From NCBI GenBank assembly GCA_023362775.1, contig JALMGJ010000008.1, forward strand, positions 34,087,001 through 34,151,000: a stretch of 64,000 nt of DNA. The letters run 5' to 3'. Positions within the stretch are counted from its first letter, which is position 1. Each line of letters starts with the position of its first letter. A program made the position numbers and the translations under genes. Below the pieces are notes generated by a model. The model searched no databases. It was not told the DNA's origin and saw nothing but the letters and a program-made list of their open reading frames with translations. Of the stretch, positions 1 through 10,270 are shown one piece after another. The stretch is from Charina bottae (Eukaryota; Chordata; Lepidosauria; Squamata; Charinaidae).

Positions 1-560
1 TCGTAATCAGCTGCCGTAGCCAAAACAAAAAATTTTCTCAGGGAGCAGGGAACAGCTGTTCTATTATTTATCAATAATGTCTATTTCTTTAAGTGAGAAA
101 AGCTTTTAAAGTAAGAGATGAAAAAATTCCACAGAGTAGTATTTCAAACAGTTTGTAAAAGGAAAGATGAAAATATATTCCAAATGAAAGATAGTCCTTT
201 CTAAAAAAAAGTAGAAAAAGAAAAAAAAAAAAGGTAGAGAGGCACACATTCTCTATACTTTATTCTTTATTCTTCTTTATTCTTCAGGCTGCAAGCTGCT
301 TAACCCAAACAAACAATTTCTCAAAAGTCAGTTAGTTTGTCGAGTGAGAAATACCAACAAAGTCTCTTAAGTCCCAATTTCTCTGATACAAAAGAAAGGC
401 AGAAAAATACAAAACTTGTTCACTATGTTGCCAAAATAAAATCTATCAAACTTCCACCAAAATTAATTATAGCAAAGAAAACACAAAATTAGCCAACATT
501 TTGAACGAAGTCCAAAGATAAATTTTAGATAATAAAAATGTACTAATCTAAAAAAGAAAA
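1..560. other. unclassified AT-rich sequence
   Basis: No gene or recognisable repeat is visible. An A-rich stretch lies at about 205-235 and a short TTTATTC-type repeat at about 258-286. Reading frames are short and carry no motif. Confidence 0.5.
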
Positions 561-1500
561 CTAATATAAAGTGGTCTAAAAGCTGGCTGTCACTCTTGTG
601 TCTCCCAAGAGACTTACGTTCTCTGCAGAGCTAGGATCCTCCTTCGGCCATTTCACTGCATTCACCCCCATTCTTCTCCGCGGTGGAAACAACAAAGAAA
701 AACAGGAGTGGGCAATTACAATGGCTCTGTGAGCAATCTTCTGGTTCCCCCTTCTCCAGGGGGAAACTTCAGTGGTCTGTAGACCCCTGCAAACAAGATA
801 GAAAGTTAGCCAGGTCTCAGAGCTCAGAGCTCTGAGAAACTCTGACTTGTCGAGTTGCCAGCCAGGCTTGGAGTGAAAAAACTACTGTCCAAGCTTGGCA
901 AAATCACGCATGCTTTTTCACAGTCCCAGAAAAACATGCCTTCTTGTTCAAATGCAGCAAACAAAGTCTTGAACCTACCAAGGTGGGCTATCACATTCTC
1001 AGCCGGTTGCAGCTTCAAACTATAAAGCTGTCTTAATAGTCCACCAAGGGCAACAGAGTTCTGCTTTGTATTGAAGGCTCCAACAGCCGCTCAGCACCCA
1101 TTACACAGTCCTTGAGTGACTGATATTCCGTTCAGAGGAGTTGATTCCCAAAAGCAAAATGCACAGTCCAAACACGCTTGCACTTCTTCAGAGGGAACCC
1201 TCTGGAGGTGGATTTGCCACATATTGCCACAAATCTTCTTCTTGCAAAAAGAATGATTTCAGCTCCACACACTAAAGGCTCAAATGGCAGACTGACCAGA
1301 TACTATTCAGCCATTGCTGACCACTCAAAGACAACATGTTTACTCCGAAACCAGCCTCTAAAAACAAACTCCCTTTTACAGCCAGGTCCAACGCAGCAAA
1401 GAAAACGCAAATTTCTCTCTGGGCAACATAACCTGATGGGATGTACGCTGGCTTAAAGGGAAAAAAACTCGAGGCTTGAGAATAAACAGACAAGGAGTGC
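560..1500 (-). other. possible decayed LTR-retrotransposon segment
   Basis: This block is less AT-rich than its surroundings and reads best on the minus strand. A 64-residue frame at 824-1018 and a 73-residue frame at 1272-1493 are open. The first has a spacing of hydrophobic residues loosely like a Copia-type gag (a helix, then a Leu-Pro-Ser-Leu stretch), but no zinc knuckle, protease or RT is present. I could not find paired LTRs. It could equally be an unrelated mid-age repeat, and the assignment is weak. Confidence 0.2.
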
Positions 1501-2140
1501 AGCTTTTAGGGCTAAAAGTATTTTACTTGTAGCATAAGGCAATAATGTATATACAGTACATTATCGCAAAAATGTTAGTTGAATATACATGGTACAGCAT
1601 TGTCAAAGGAAAAACAAAAACAAACTTATAAGCAGAGTTCCGTGTATTGATCCCAGGGCCAGAGCTCACGCCATGCATAGCCTCCCATAGCTATGCACTG
1701 CTCAGTCCTCAAAAATAGAATACACATGAAGAACTACATGGCTAAAAGACACTAGAAATCAAGAAGCATAGAACACCATTTTGCATGGTTGTATATTCAG
1801 TTCTTCTAGCTTTCTGATTGGCTGGATGTTAGCTGTGACACACACCAGGCCTAAAGCATTAGGCCTAAAGCACATAGCATGACCTGCTATTGGGTAGCAG
1901 TGCTGCATCTAAGCGAGCACATGATTTCCTCCCCCCTCTGCTCCCCCTGGAGCAGGCTTCCCACGGAAGGATTCAGGAGACCTTGTTCCCATGCAATCTA
2001 GCCAAAACAATACACACGTGACAGTTGTTATCTTGCACCTGCACTTCACGTCACCATGAGAAGCCTTTGCTTTGTAAAGGATGCAATTTGCCAAAACACT
2101 TTTGCTTTGTAGAGAAACCCAATTTTGCAATTTCATATGA
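1500..2140. other. unclassified sequence, possibly part of the preceding repeat
   Basis: No coding signal is visible. The tandem words AGGCCTAAAGCA and AGGCCTAAAGCAC occur at about 1848-1872. The stretch may be the LTR or UTR of whatever lies at 560-1500, but no terminal repeats could be matched. Confidence 0.25.
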
Positions 2141-2149
2141 GAAATCTGA

Positions 2150-2530
2150 CATGAAATCTGACATTTGCTCCATGGAAGCAAAAGTTGGGCTTTGAAGAAG
2201 CAGAATAGGAAGAGTATTGATACTTTGGAATGCTGGTCTTGGAGAAGACTCCTGAGAATACCCAGAATAGCCAAGAAAAACAATATATCATATTGTTATC
2301 ATATATTGGAAACACTAAGTGAATATCCAGCTCTTCTGGGAGGTCTATAATGCTGGGAAGGGTGCAAGGAAAAAGAAAAAGAGGACATTTAAGGTGGATG
2401 GACTTAATTATGGGTGCACTGTTGGAAGATCTGAAATACTAGGATGGGGAGAGGTCATCCCAGAAAAAATCTATTGGTCAAGAGTTGACACTGACTTGAT
2501 GGTACATAATCATCAATCTTTTAAATATGT
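2150..2530 (+). pseudogene. old RTE (BovB-like) LINE C-terminal relic
   Basis: Translated pieces match the conserved C-terminal part of RTE reverse transcriptase proteins: GSKSWALKK, then ECWSWRRLLRIPRIAKKNN at 2165-2290, and further on a LGRVQGKRKRG-like basic stretch near 2350-2385 in another frame. The same region in the young BovB copies of this window reads GCESWTIRK and ELWCWRR. Frame changes and many substitutions show an old, dead copy. No TSD was found. Confidence 0.6.
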
Positions 2531-2589
2531 GACTGAATTGTATTTTTCCCATAGAGTAGCGTTATCACTTCCTGTGATCTTGACACCAT

Positions 2590-3060
2590 ACCTCTATTGA
2601 TGCAGCCCCAAATTGCATTCTTTTGAACCTTGAGCATGTCTTCTGAGGTGTTAGCAATCCCCCCAGCTTTATGGCATCTGCAGATTTTATGAGCATCCCT
2701 TCTATTCTGTCATCTAAGTCATTTATGAAGATGTTGAAGAGCACTGGGCCCAGGAGAGAACCCTGAGGTACCACTGCATACCTCCTTCCATGTGAATATG
2801 GACCCATTAAGGACCATATTTTGGCTACGGTTGTTTAGCCCACTGAAAATTCATCTGGTAGTGAGACAATCTATACCACATTATTCCAGTTTATGAAGAA
2901 GGAGGCTGTAATCTACTTTATCAAATGCCTTTCTGAAGACTAAGTACACTACATCTGCAGCATTCCCTTGGTCCACTGATCATGTTGTTGAAGAAAACAA
3001 TACCATATGTCAATATCTTTTAACAAATCCATGCCGGCTTCATATCATCACCTTACTAAT
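2590..3060 (-). pseudogene. CR1-type LINE reverse transcriptase fragment
   Basis: On the minus strand the segment near 2910-2960 reads like FRKAFDKVDYSLLLHKLE, the AFD catalytic region of a CR1 reverse transcriptase. Downstream, 2565-2807 reads [20 protein letters not shown], the strongly conserved CR1 motif before the active site. The YADD/FADD box is degraded to SADAIKLGG. Frame breaks separate the parts. This is an internal RT fragment without identifiable ends. Confidence 0.75.
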
Positions 3061-3373
3061 TTCTAAGTGCTTGCAAACCCACTGATTGATTGATTTTTCT
3101 AGAATTTGTAATATTCTTATTTACTATAACTCTGGACCATCTCATTTTGGCTGGTAAGGGTAGCAGATAGTTTAAAACAAAGATACATATCTTGTTAACA
3201 GGAATTGTGAGGAATGAGGAATGTAACAAAATGCCTAAAATGTCTTGGTTTTATATTAACATTCAAGACATGCATGAGATCTCAAGGCTAGCAGCTAAAA
3301 CAAACAAACAGAGGAAATACAAATAATAGAGGAGAGGTCTATGAAGGTTCTCAGTCATCCAGGTGGAACAGTC

Positions 3374-3773
3374 TGTGGCTTGAATCATGTCAACTGGATT
3401 TCTATTTTCTTAGTGGAAACGTTTCACTCCTTATCCAAGGAGCTTCTTCAGTCTGAGTAAAGTTAGTAAGGGAATCCTTAAATATGTTTCTAGGCTGGCT
3501 GTGTGACCTTGCACCTGGGGCTAGGTCATGGTTATTTTTGAGATGTTTGTTTCTAAGTCCCTTTATCATCTAAAGGAGGATCGTTAAGATTACCCTGCTG
3601 CTGTTGAGCTTGTGAAATGGTCTTAATCTTCCTAGGCACAGAAGACAAAGCAGGAAGGAAGATAGGGGAAAGGTTATGCCTGAGGCCCCCACCTCTATTC
3701 AAGGAAGGATTTTCCAAGTTGGCATGAATGGATTCCTTGACCCCTCTCTCAAACCACCTATCTTCTCTGTCTA
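3374..3773 (-). repeat. left arm of PLE palindrome
   Basis: Reverse complement of 3790-4189. The arm holds the PLE C-terminal coding end (near the centre) and the 3' untranslated part (outer side). Confidence 0.92.
3403..3462 (-). ncRNA. hammerhead-ribozyme-like core, mirror copy
   Basis: Exact mirror image, on the minus strand, of the core at 4101-4160 within the other palindrome arm. Confidence 0.53.
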
Positions 3774-3789
3774 TGTAATGTTCACATTT

Positions 3790-4189
3790 TAGACAGAGAA
3801 GATAGGTGGTTTGAGAGAGGGGTCAAGGAATCCATTCATGCCAACTTGGAAAATCCTTCCTTGAATAGAGGTGGGGGCCTCAGGCATAACCTTTCCCCTA
3901 TCTTCCTTCCTGCTTTGTCTTCTGTGCCTAGGAAGATTAAGACCATTTCACAAGCTCAACAGCAGCAGGGTAATCTTAACGATCCTCCTTTAGATGATAA
4001 AGGGACTTAGAAACAAACATCTCAAAAATAACCATGACCTAGCCCCAGGTGCAAGGTCACACAGCCAGCCTAGAAACATATTTAAGGATTCCCTTACTAA
4101 CTTTACTCAGACTGAAGAAGCTCCTTGGATAAGGAGTGAAACGTTTCCACTAAGAAAATAGAAATCCAGTTGACATGATTCAAGCCACA
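3790..4189 (+). repeat. right arm of PLE palindrome
   Basis: Reverse complement of 3374-3773. It stops at CCACA, 36 bases before the 3' terminus that the left copy retains. Confidence 0.92.
4101..4160 (+). ncRNA. hammerhead-ribozyme-like core in PLE 3' region
   Basis: The sequence shows CTGAAGA (the CUGANGA box), then a stem GCTCC/GGAGT closing an 8-nt loop, then GAAAC and GTT. This is the order of a hammerhead core: box, stem II, GAAA, and a minimal stem III around ACGT. The flanking CTCAGA and TCCACTAAGA can form a weak stem I. Hammerhead motifs are established in Penelope-like elements. Cleavage activity of this copy is not shown, and the last base before the cut would be T rather than the preferred C. 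Confidence 0.55.
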
Positions 4190-4202
4190 AATAGAGGAGA
4201 GG

Positions 4203-4945
4203 GTTCAGTTGGGATCAAACAGGTTAAAGAAATAAGTTTGATAGAGACACATGAAGGTAAAAATTCAGGAATTTCTTCAGATTTCAATAGATGGTATGCC
4301 TTTGATAGGGAGATGTATGGAAAAGATGAAGGTTGTAGGGAATAAGGGCAGGTTATTATAGGTTGCACTAATATATAATATAATAATATATAATACCTGT
4401 GGAATGAGAGGTTCCAAGGAGTAACATAGAGTAAACAGGGAAAAAAGAGAAGAAAAATCATGGAGAACAAAAACTCCAAGTAAAATAAACATGTGTTGGA
4501 AAATAAAACATATTTCAGCCCTTCAAGAGTGACCAGATCAGGAAACAGACTCTACAAGAGGGCTAGAAATAAACTTTATTGAGATAGGCTATTAATAAAT
4601 AAAATTGCAAGCCTGATTGCATTTTTCCTTCTGTTCCTCTTATATCCCAGGGAGTCAGGGAGAAGCCAATCTGAGTCTCTCCATAATACTTTCCCTGTTT
4701 CACAGACTCAGAGCATGCTTTTGGTTTCTAAACAGTTTCTGCAAGGTCATCTCCATACCTTCCACAGATCTGCAGGACACTACTACGGAACAGGACATCC
4801 AAAGGTTGGAACGGGAAGATTTAGGTTACAACTCCTTGACTTGAAATGTTTCTCATATTTTTAGTTACCAGTGGTAGGGATACATTTGTTTCAAGTAATC
4901 TTGTTATGTAAAAAGGCAACCTGACAGATTTCATCTAAAAAACTG
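4203..4945. other. unclassified sequence
   Basis: No coding or repeat family is recognised. A small TA-rich run lies at about 4370-4396. The 75-residue frame at 4617-4844 has no known motif. Confidence 0.5.
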
Positions 4946-4952
4946 GAGAGCC

Positions 4953-5186
4953 AGTTTGGTCTAGTGGTTAAGGTGCTGGGCTAGAAACCAGGAGTCTATG
5001 AGTTCTAGTTCCGCCTTAGGCATGAAAGCCAGCTGGATGACCTTGGGACAGTCACTCTCTCTCAGCCCAACTCACCTCACAGGGTGGTTGTTGTGGGGCA
5101 AATAGGAGGAGGAAGGAGTATTAGGTATGTTAGCCGCCTTGAGTTATTTATAATAAAGGCGGGATAAAAATTAAATAAATAAATGT
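4953..5186 (+). mobile_element. tRNA-derived SINE with LINE-like tail
   Basis: The head has pol III promoter boxes: an A box TCTAGTGGTTAAGGTG and a B box GAGTTCTAGTTCC. The body GCCAGCTGGATGACCTTGGG follows. The tail reads CCGCCTTGAGTTATTTATAA, then GGCGGGATAAAA and an AAAT-type run. The head matches the SINEs at 15551, 17622 and 34366 (minus), but this copy and the 34366 copy share the CCGCCTTGAG tail whereas the other two end in a BovB-like tail. It is not a functional tRNA gene: no cloverleaf continues after the B box. Confidence 0.8.
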
Positions 5187-5199
5187 GGAGCTGCCCAGC

Positions 5200-5940
5200 A
5201 GGGGATTTAGAATAAAGCATCACCATGGATATCTCCACTGCCTGGAAATCCATTAGCACTTTTGCTGTATGGATAGCTCCTTCCCATAATTCCAAGAGTC
5301 AATGGTGTTATCCAGTTGTTCCAAAGAATAAAGACATTTCCTCAAGTCCTGCAGCTTTTTATCTGTGATTTTTTGTTCAGAGGTTTTGCAGAACATTAAA
5401 AGTGTGCTTTAATGAAAGAAACAGAATAGGACATTTAGTGACCAGTATTGTTTGAATGCTAAATGATACAAACAGAATCAAACTTTAGCTCTTTTCTCAC
5501 TTGAAGGGGAAAAAAATCAAATAACTCATTTTCTCTGTTCATTATTTTTAATAGCACCAGAAAAAGAGGTCACAGATAAGGAAACAACAGCCTCTTTAGA
5601 ATTTGCCATCTGAAAGAACTGGTTCATGGTGATTGATGGCAAGGCCATCTCTGAAGAGAAGTTAACCATGGTCATCAATTGTGAGTGATCAGCTTCACTC
5701 AATTGCTTAGCCTTAGCCTGAGAGAGGCAAACTTCTGGCCTATTTCACTTTGAGGCATATTGCATTAACCCCACAGTGATACAGAAAACAAAGAAACAAA
5801 ACAAGTGGAATTTTATAGTGGACAAAAATGGGTGAGGCAGGTATTCTAGATTAATGGACCAGTTGAGAGTCTTCCTCAAGATCTCTTTGTCTTAGGATCA
5901 GCCTTCAGATTATGATGGTAGATCCAAATTGTCACAGATT
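5200..5940. other. unclassified sequence
   Basis: No gene or repeat is identified. Confidence 0.5.
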
Positions 5941-5942
5941 AC

Positions 5943-5996
5943 CATGCATGCATGCATGCATGCATGCATGCATGCATACACACACACACACACACA
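5943..5996. repeat. compound microsatellite (CATG)n then (CA)n
   Basis: About eight or nine copies of CATG (5943-5977) run directly into a CA repeat (5978-5996). Confidence 0.95.
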
Positions 5997-5999
5997 AAG

Positions 6000-7208
6000 A
6001 AACACAAAGAACTCCATATTTTTCTATCTGCCAGTGTTAGTCATTTCTAGCCTATTAGTCACTTAATCTTAGGATCTTAGGATCACTTGCCCCATTATAC
6101 TTATTTACTCCTCCCTCATGGCTCAGAGCTCTAGATAACCAATTAGGCTTGGTTTTTGCTTCTTGCATAGCTGAACAATAGTACTATGGAACCAGGCATC
6201 AAAGTATCAAGACATCAAGACATATTGCTGTTATTAATAGCAGAGCCAACATTATTATCTGCTACCACCAGCATTCCAAGCTTCACTGTGCCTTTGTAAT
6301 CCTTACAATAACAGAGGAGAAAATGGATTTTCCCAGAAGTGATACAATGTGAGCTATCCCTGTTGTCTCAGTGTCATGATATCTTGCAGTAAATCTTGTG
6401 TTTTGGAACAGCTTGGTTTTGTGTAAGCAATTAAAATTTAGGACTGTTTTGGATTTGATTTGGAACAGGTACTCTGGAATGCATGGGAGCACAAATGCAG
6501 CCAGTATCTGGGACTCATTAATGTAGCTGCATCTGTTTCCAGGAATCTGGCAAAAGGCACAGCCAGTTTAATGAGTCACAGATGAGCACTGCATTCACCT
6601 CCTATATGTACCTCTTCCAAATTAAATTTGAAACACTGCACCACCCGATTAAAGTACATAAATTTTGCTCAAAGAACTGGCTCTGCCAGAGATGGAAACT
6701 AGATAACTTGTATTCTTCTCCTTCTCTCTTTTAAAGTTATAGATTAGAGACTGAGTTGCTAACTTATCTATGGCCATGTAGAGAATTTGTGACTGAGGGG
6801 CACGAAAGCTTTCATCTTTGGAGTCTTCGGCACTCCAGGATGCAGTGTGTGGACTCCACAGCCCTCAGTACTGTGGAAAGCATAGCTACACAGTCTTCAT
6901 CCCCCAACTATTCATTTACCAGATCCCTTCAGAGCATACTAGCCTTGCCACCATTTTCTGAGTTACATTAGGTTGAATTAAAATAATTGTCTCAAGTTAC
7001 CCAGGTGTTGCATGATAGAATATGGCTTTCATTAAATATGACAAAATACATAATATTATACCAGACCGGGCAGAGAGAGAAAGTATTATCCTGGCTAGGA
7101 GTCACACATGGTTTTTATGGTAGGGTGGCTGGGTATGTGGCAGTGTTGCAATGCCATCACCAGGAGGCAAGGGTAAAATTTTCAGCACTTTTAAAATTTT
7201 TGTTTTGT
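6000..7208. other. unclassified sequence
   Basis: No gene or repeat family is recognised. The 71-residue frame at 6756-6971 has no known motif. Confidence 0.5.
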
Positions 7209-7344
7209 AGGGAATTGTTACTTCTTGGGAGGAGAGCAATGACAAATCTTGATAAAATATGCATTGTCGAAGGCTTTCACGGCCGGAGTTCGATGGCTGT
7301 TGTGGGTCTTCTGGGGTGTGTGGCCATGTTCTGGAAGTTGTGGT

Positions 7345-7390
7345 TCCTAGCGTTTTGCCAGCATCTGTGGCCGGCATCTTCAGAGGGCAG
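7345..7390 (-). ncRNA. degraded hammerhead-like core in PLE 3' region
   Basis: On the minus strand the order is CTGAAGA, then a stem GCCGGC/GCTGGC (six pairs, one G-T) with a short loop, then AAAAC and GC. The canonical GAAAC has become AAAAC, which fits CpG decay, so this copy is probably inactive. It lies just downstream of the coding end, as expected for a PLE. Confidence 0.45.
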
Positions 7391-7451
7391 GAGCACAGAC
7401 AGAAGCGAACTCTCTGTGCCCAGGTAGAGTGGCAATGTTTTTCAGGACTGG

Positions 7452-9908
7452 CTAGGAACCTGGAATGTAAGATCTATGAGCCAGGGCAAATTGGATGTGG
7501 TTATTGGTGAGATGTCAAGATTAAATATAGACATTTTAGGTGTCAGTGAACTGAAATGGACTGGAATGGGCCACTTCACATCAGATGACCACCAGATCTA
7601 CTACTGTGGACAAGAGGACCACAGAAGAAATGGAGTAGCCTTCATAATTAATAATAAAGTGGCTAAAGCAGTGCTTGGATACAATCCAAAAAACGATAGA
7701 ATGATCTCAATTCGAATTCAGGGGAAGCCATTTAACATCACAGTGATCCAAATATACGCCCCAACCACAGATGCTGAAGAAGCAGAAGTAGATCAGTTCT
7801 ATGAGGATCTGAAGCACCTACTGGATAATACACCAAAAAGAGATGTTATTTTCATTACAGGAGACTGGAATGCTAAGGTGGGTAGTCAGACGACACCTGG
7901 AATTACAGGAAAGCATGGTCTGGGAGAACAAAATGAAGCCGGACATAGGCTGATAGAATTTTGCCAAGACAACTCACTGTGCATAACAAACACTCTCTTC
8001 CAACAACCTAAAAGACGACTTTATACATGGACTTCACCAGATGGTCGACACCGAAATCAGATTGACTACATCCTTTGCAGCCAAAGGTGGCGGACATCTA
8101 TACAGTTGGTAAAAACAAGACCTGGAGCTGACTGTAGTTCAGATCACGAACTTCTTATTGCAAAATTTAGAATCAGACTAAAGAGAATAGGGAAGACCCA
8201 CAGATCAGTTAGATATGAGCTCACTAATATTCCTAAGGAATATGCAGTGGAGGTGAAGAATAGATTTAAGGGACTAGATTTAGTAGATAGGGTCCCAGAA
8301 GAACTATGGACAGAAGTTCGCAACATTGTTCAGGAGGCGGCAACAAAACACGTCCCAAAGAAAAAGAAAACCAAGAAGGCAAGATGGCTGTCTGCTGAGA
8401 CACTGGAAGTAGCCCAAGAAAGAAGGAAAGCAAAAGGCAACAGTGATAGGGGGAGATATGCCCAATTAAATGCAAAATTCCAGAGGTTAGCCAGAAGAGA
8501 TAAGGAATTATTTTTAAACAAGCAATGTGCGGAAGTGGAAGAAGACATTAGAATAGGAAGGACAAGAGACCTCTTCCAAAAAATTAGAAACATCGGAGGT
8601 AAATTCCAGGCAAAAATGGGTATGATCAAAAACAAAGATGGTAAGGACCTAACAGAAGCAGAAGAGATCAAGAAAAGATGGCAAGAATATACAGAAGATC
8701 TGTATAGGAAGGATAATAATATTGGAGATAGCTTTGACGGTGTGGTCAGTGAGTTAGAGCCAGACATCCTGAAGAGTGAGGTTGAATGGGCCTTAAGAAG
8801 CATTGCTAATAACAAGGCAGCAGGAGATGACGGTATCCCAGCTGAACTGTTTAAAATCTTGCAAGATGATGCTGTCAAGGTGATGCATGCCATATGCCAG
8901 CAAATTTGGAAAACACAAGAATGGCCATCAGATTGGAAAAAATCAACTTATATCCCCATACCAAAAATGGGAAGCACTAAAGAATGTTCAAACTATCGAA
9001 CAGTGGCACTTATTTCACATGCCAGTAAGGTAATGCTCAAGATCTTGCAAGGTAGACTCCAGCAATTCATGGAGCGAGAATTGCCAGATGTACAAGCTGG
9101 GTTGAGAAAAGGCAGAGGAACTAGAGACCAAATTGCCAATATCCGCTGGATAATGGAGAAAGCCAGGGAGTTTCAGAAAAACATCTATTTTTGTTTTATT
9201 GACTATTCTAAAGCCTTTGACTGTGTGGATCATAACAAATTGTGGCAAGTTCTTGGTGGTATGGGGATACCAAGTCATCTTGTCTGCCTCCTGAGGAATC
9301 TGTATAAAAACCAAGTAGCAACGGTAAGAACAGAGCATGGAACAACGGACTGGTTTAAGATTGGGAAAGGAGTACGGCAGGGCTGTATACTCTCACCCTA
9401 CCTATTCAACCTGTACGCAGAACACATCATGCGACGTGCTGGGCTTGAGGAATCGAAGGCTGGAGTTAAAATCGCTGGAAGAAACATTAACAATCTTAGA
9501 TATGCAGATGATACCACTTTGATGGCTGAAAGCGAGGAGGAGTTGAGGAGCCTTATGACGAAGGTGAAAGAAGAAAGTGCAAAAGCTGGGTTGCAGTTAA
9601 ACCTCAAAAAAACCAAGATTATGGCAACCAGCTTGATTGATAACTGGCAAATAGAGGGAGAAAAAGTGGAGGCAGTGACAGACTTTGTATTTCTAGGCGC
9701 AAAGATTACTGCAGATGCTGACTGCAGCCAGGAAATCAGAAGACGTCTACTTCTTGGGAGGAGAGCAATGGCAAATCTTGATAAAATAGTTAAGAGCAGA
9801 GACATCACACTGACAACAAAGGTCCACATAGTTAAAGCAATGGTATTCCCCGTAGTAACCTATGGCTGTGAGAGCTGGACCATAAGAAGGCTGAGCAAAG
9901 GAAGATAG
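7452..9908 (+). CDS. BovB endonuclease-reverse transcriptase (ends at a frameshift)
   Basis: The protein nicks DNA and copies its own RNA into the target. The frame is open from 7452 and the first Met is at 7476 (810 residues to the stop). The true start is lost by 5' truncation. Numbered from Met 7476, the AP-endonuclease domain (about 1-230) shows Glu25 in SELKW, Asp130 and Asn132 in GDWNAKVG, and Asp223-His224 in SSDHELL. The reverse transcriptase (about 430-700) shows Asp576 and Asp582 in FIDYSKAFDCVDH, GVRQGCILSP at 632-641 and the YADD box at 676-679. All these catalytic residues are present. The frame ends early after GCESWTIRR because one G is missing near 9887-9889. The normal C-terminus continues in the next frame. 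No neighbour is co-transcribed as an operon. Confidence 0.95.
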   Translation, partial: LGTWNVRSMSQGKLDVVIGEMSRLNIDILGVSELKWTGMGHFTSDDHQIYYCGQEDHRRNGVAFIINNKVAKAVLGYNPKNDRMISIRIQGKPFNITVIQIYAPTTDAEEAEVDQFYEDLKHLLDNTPKRDVIFITGDWNAKVGSQTTPGITGKHGLGEQNEAGHRLIEFCQDNSLCITNTLFQQPKRRLYTWTSPDGRHRNQIDYILCSQRWRTSIQLVKTRPGADCSSDHELLIAKFRIRLKRIGKTHRSVRYELTNIPKEYAVEVKNRFKGLDLVDRVPEELWTEVRNIVQEAATKHVPKKKKTKKARWLSAETLEVAQERRKAKGNSDRGRYAQLNAKFQRLARRDKELFLNKQCAEVEEDIRIGRTRDLFQKIRNIGGKFQAKMGMIKNKDGKDLTEAEEIKKRWQEYTEDLYRKDNNIGDSFDGVVSELEPDILKSEVEWALRSIANNKAAGDDGIPAELFKILQDDAVKVMHAICQQIWKTQEWPSDWKKSTYIPIPKMGSTKECSNYRTVALISHASKVMLKILQGRLQQFMERELPDVQAGLRKGRGTRDQIANIRWIMEKAREFQKNIYFCFIDYSKAFDCVDHNKLWQVLGGMGIPSHLVCLLRNLYKNQVATVRTEHGTTDWFKIGKGVRQGCILSPYLFNLYAEHIMRRAGLEESKAGVKIAGRNINNLRYADDTTLMAESEEELRSLMTKVKEESAKAGLQLNLKKTKIMATSLIDNWQIEGEKVEAVTDFVFLGAKITADADCSQEIRRRLLLGRRAMANLDKIVKSRDITLTTKVHIVKAMVFPVVTYGCESWTIRRLSKGR

Positions 9909-10270
9909 ATGCTTTTGAACTGTGGTGTTGGAGGAAAATTCTGAGAGTGCCTTGGACTGCAAGAAGTTCAAACCAGTCCATACTCCAGGAAATAAAGCCA
10001 GACTGCTCACTTGAGGGAATGATATTAAAGGCAAAACTGAAGTACTTTGGCCACATAATGAGAAGACAGGATACCCTGGAGAAGAAGCTGATGCTAGGGA
10101 AAGTGGAAGGCAAAAGGAAGAGGGGCCGGCCAAGAGCAAGATGGATGGATGATATTCTGGAGGTGACAGACTCAACCATGGGGGAGCTGGGGATGGTGAC
10201 GGCCGACAGGAAGCTCTGGCGTGGGCTGGTCCATGAAGTCATGAAGAGTCGGAAGCGACTGAACGAATAA
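9889..10270 (+). pseudogene. BovB C-terminal domain, frame-shifted part
   Basis: This is the C-terminal extension of the same ORF in the next frame. It reads IDAFELWCWRK, then PWTARSSNQSIL, FGHIMRRQDTLEKKLMLG, and the basic GKRKRGRPRARWMDD, ending KSRKRLNE. The equivalent region in copies C (21628-22118) and D (60362-60705) is open in one frame. Copy B keeps the extra G (ATAAGGAAGGCT versus ATAAGAAGGCT here), so the break is a one-base deletion specific to copy A. Confidence 0.9.

Larger units (their letters stand above)
3338..4189. mobile_element. Penelope-like element inserted as an inverted dimer (400-bp palindrome)
   Basis: Two copies of the same PLE 3' region lie head to head. The left copy (minus strand) covers 3338-3773 and the right copy (plus strand) about 3774-4189. 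Positions 3374-3773 and 3790-4189 are reverse complements, 400 bp each, with no mismatch that I could see, around a 16-nt centre. The left copy keeps 36 more bases of the 3' terminus (3338-3373). The whole unit is flanked by a 13-bp direct repeat, AATAGAGGAGAGG, at 3325-3337 and 4190-4202, so it entered as one event. The family is identified from a related copy at 25395-25914, where the same DNA encodes the conserved PLE C-terminus (DREDRWFERGVKE). Confidence 0.88.

Noticed and set aside
3325..4202. Assembly foldback artefact as the source of the palindrome
   Set aside because: A 13-bp TSD encloses the palindrome and the left copy extends 36 bp further into the true PLE terminus than the right one. 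An artefact would mirror the flank instead.
4953..5030. tRNA gene (A and B boxes)
   Set aside because: The same head recurs at several sites with SINE bodies. No closed cloverleaf or terminator follows.
7102..7427. 146- and 91-residue frames over 6987-7427
   Set aside because: They cross host DNA, a BovB fragment and a PLE 3' region, so no single protein is encoded.
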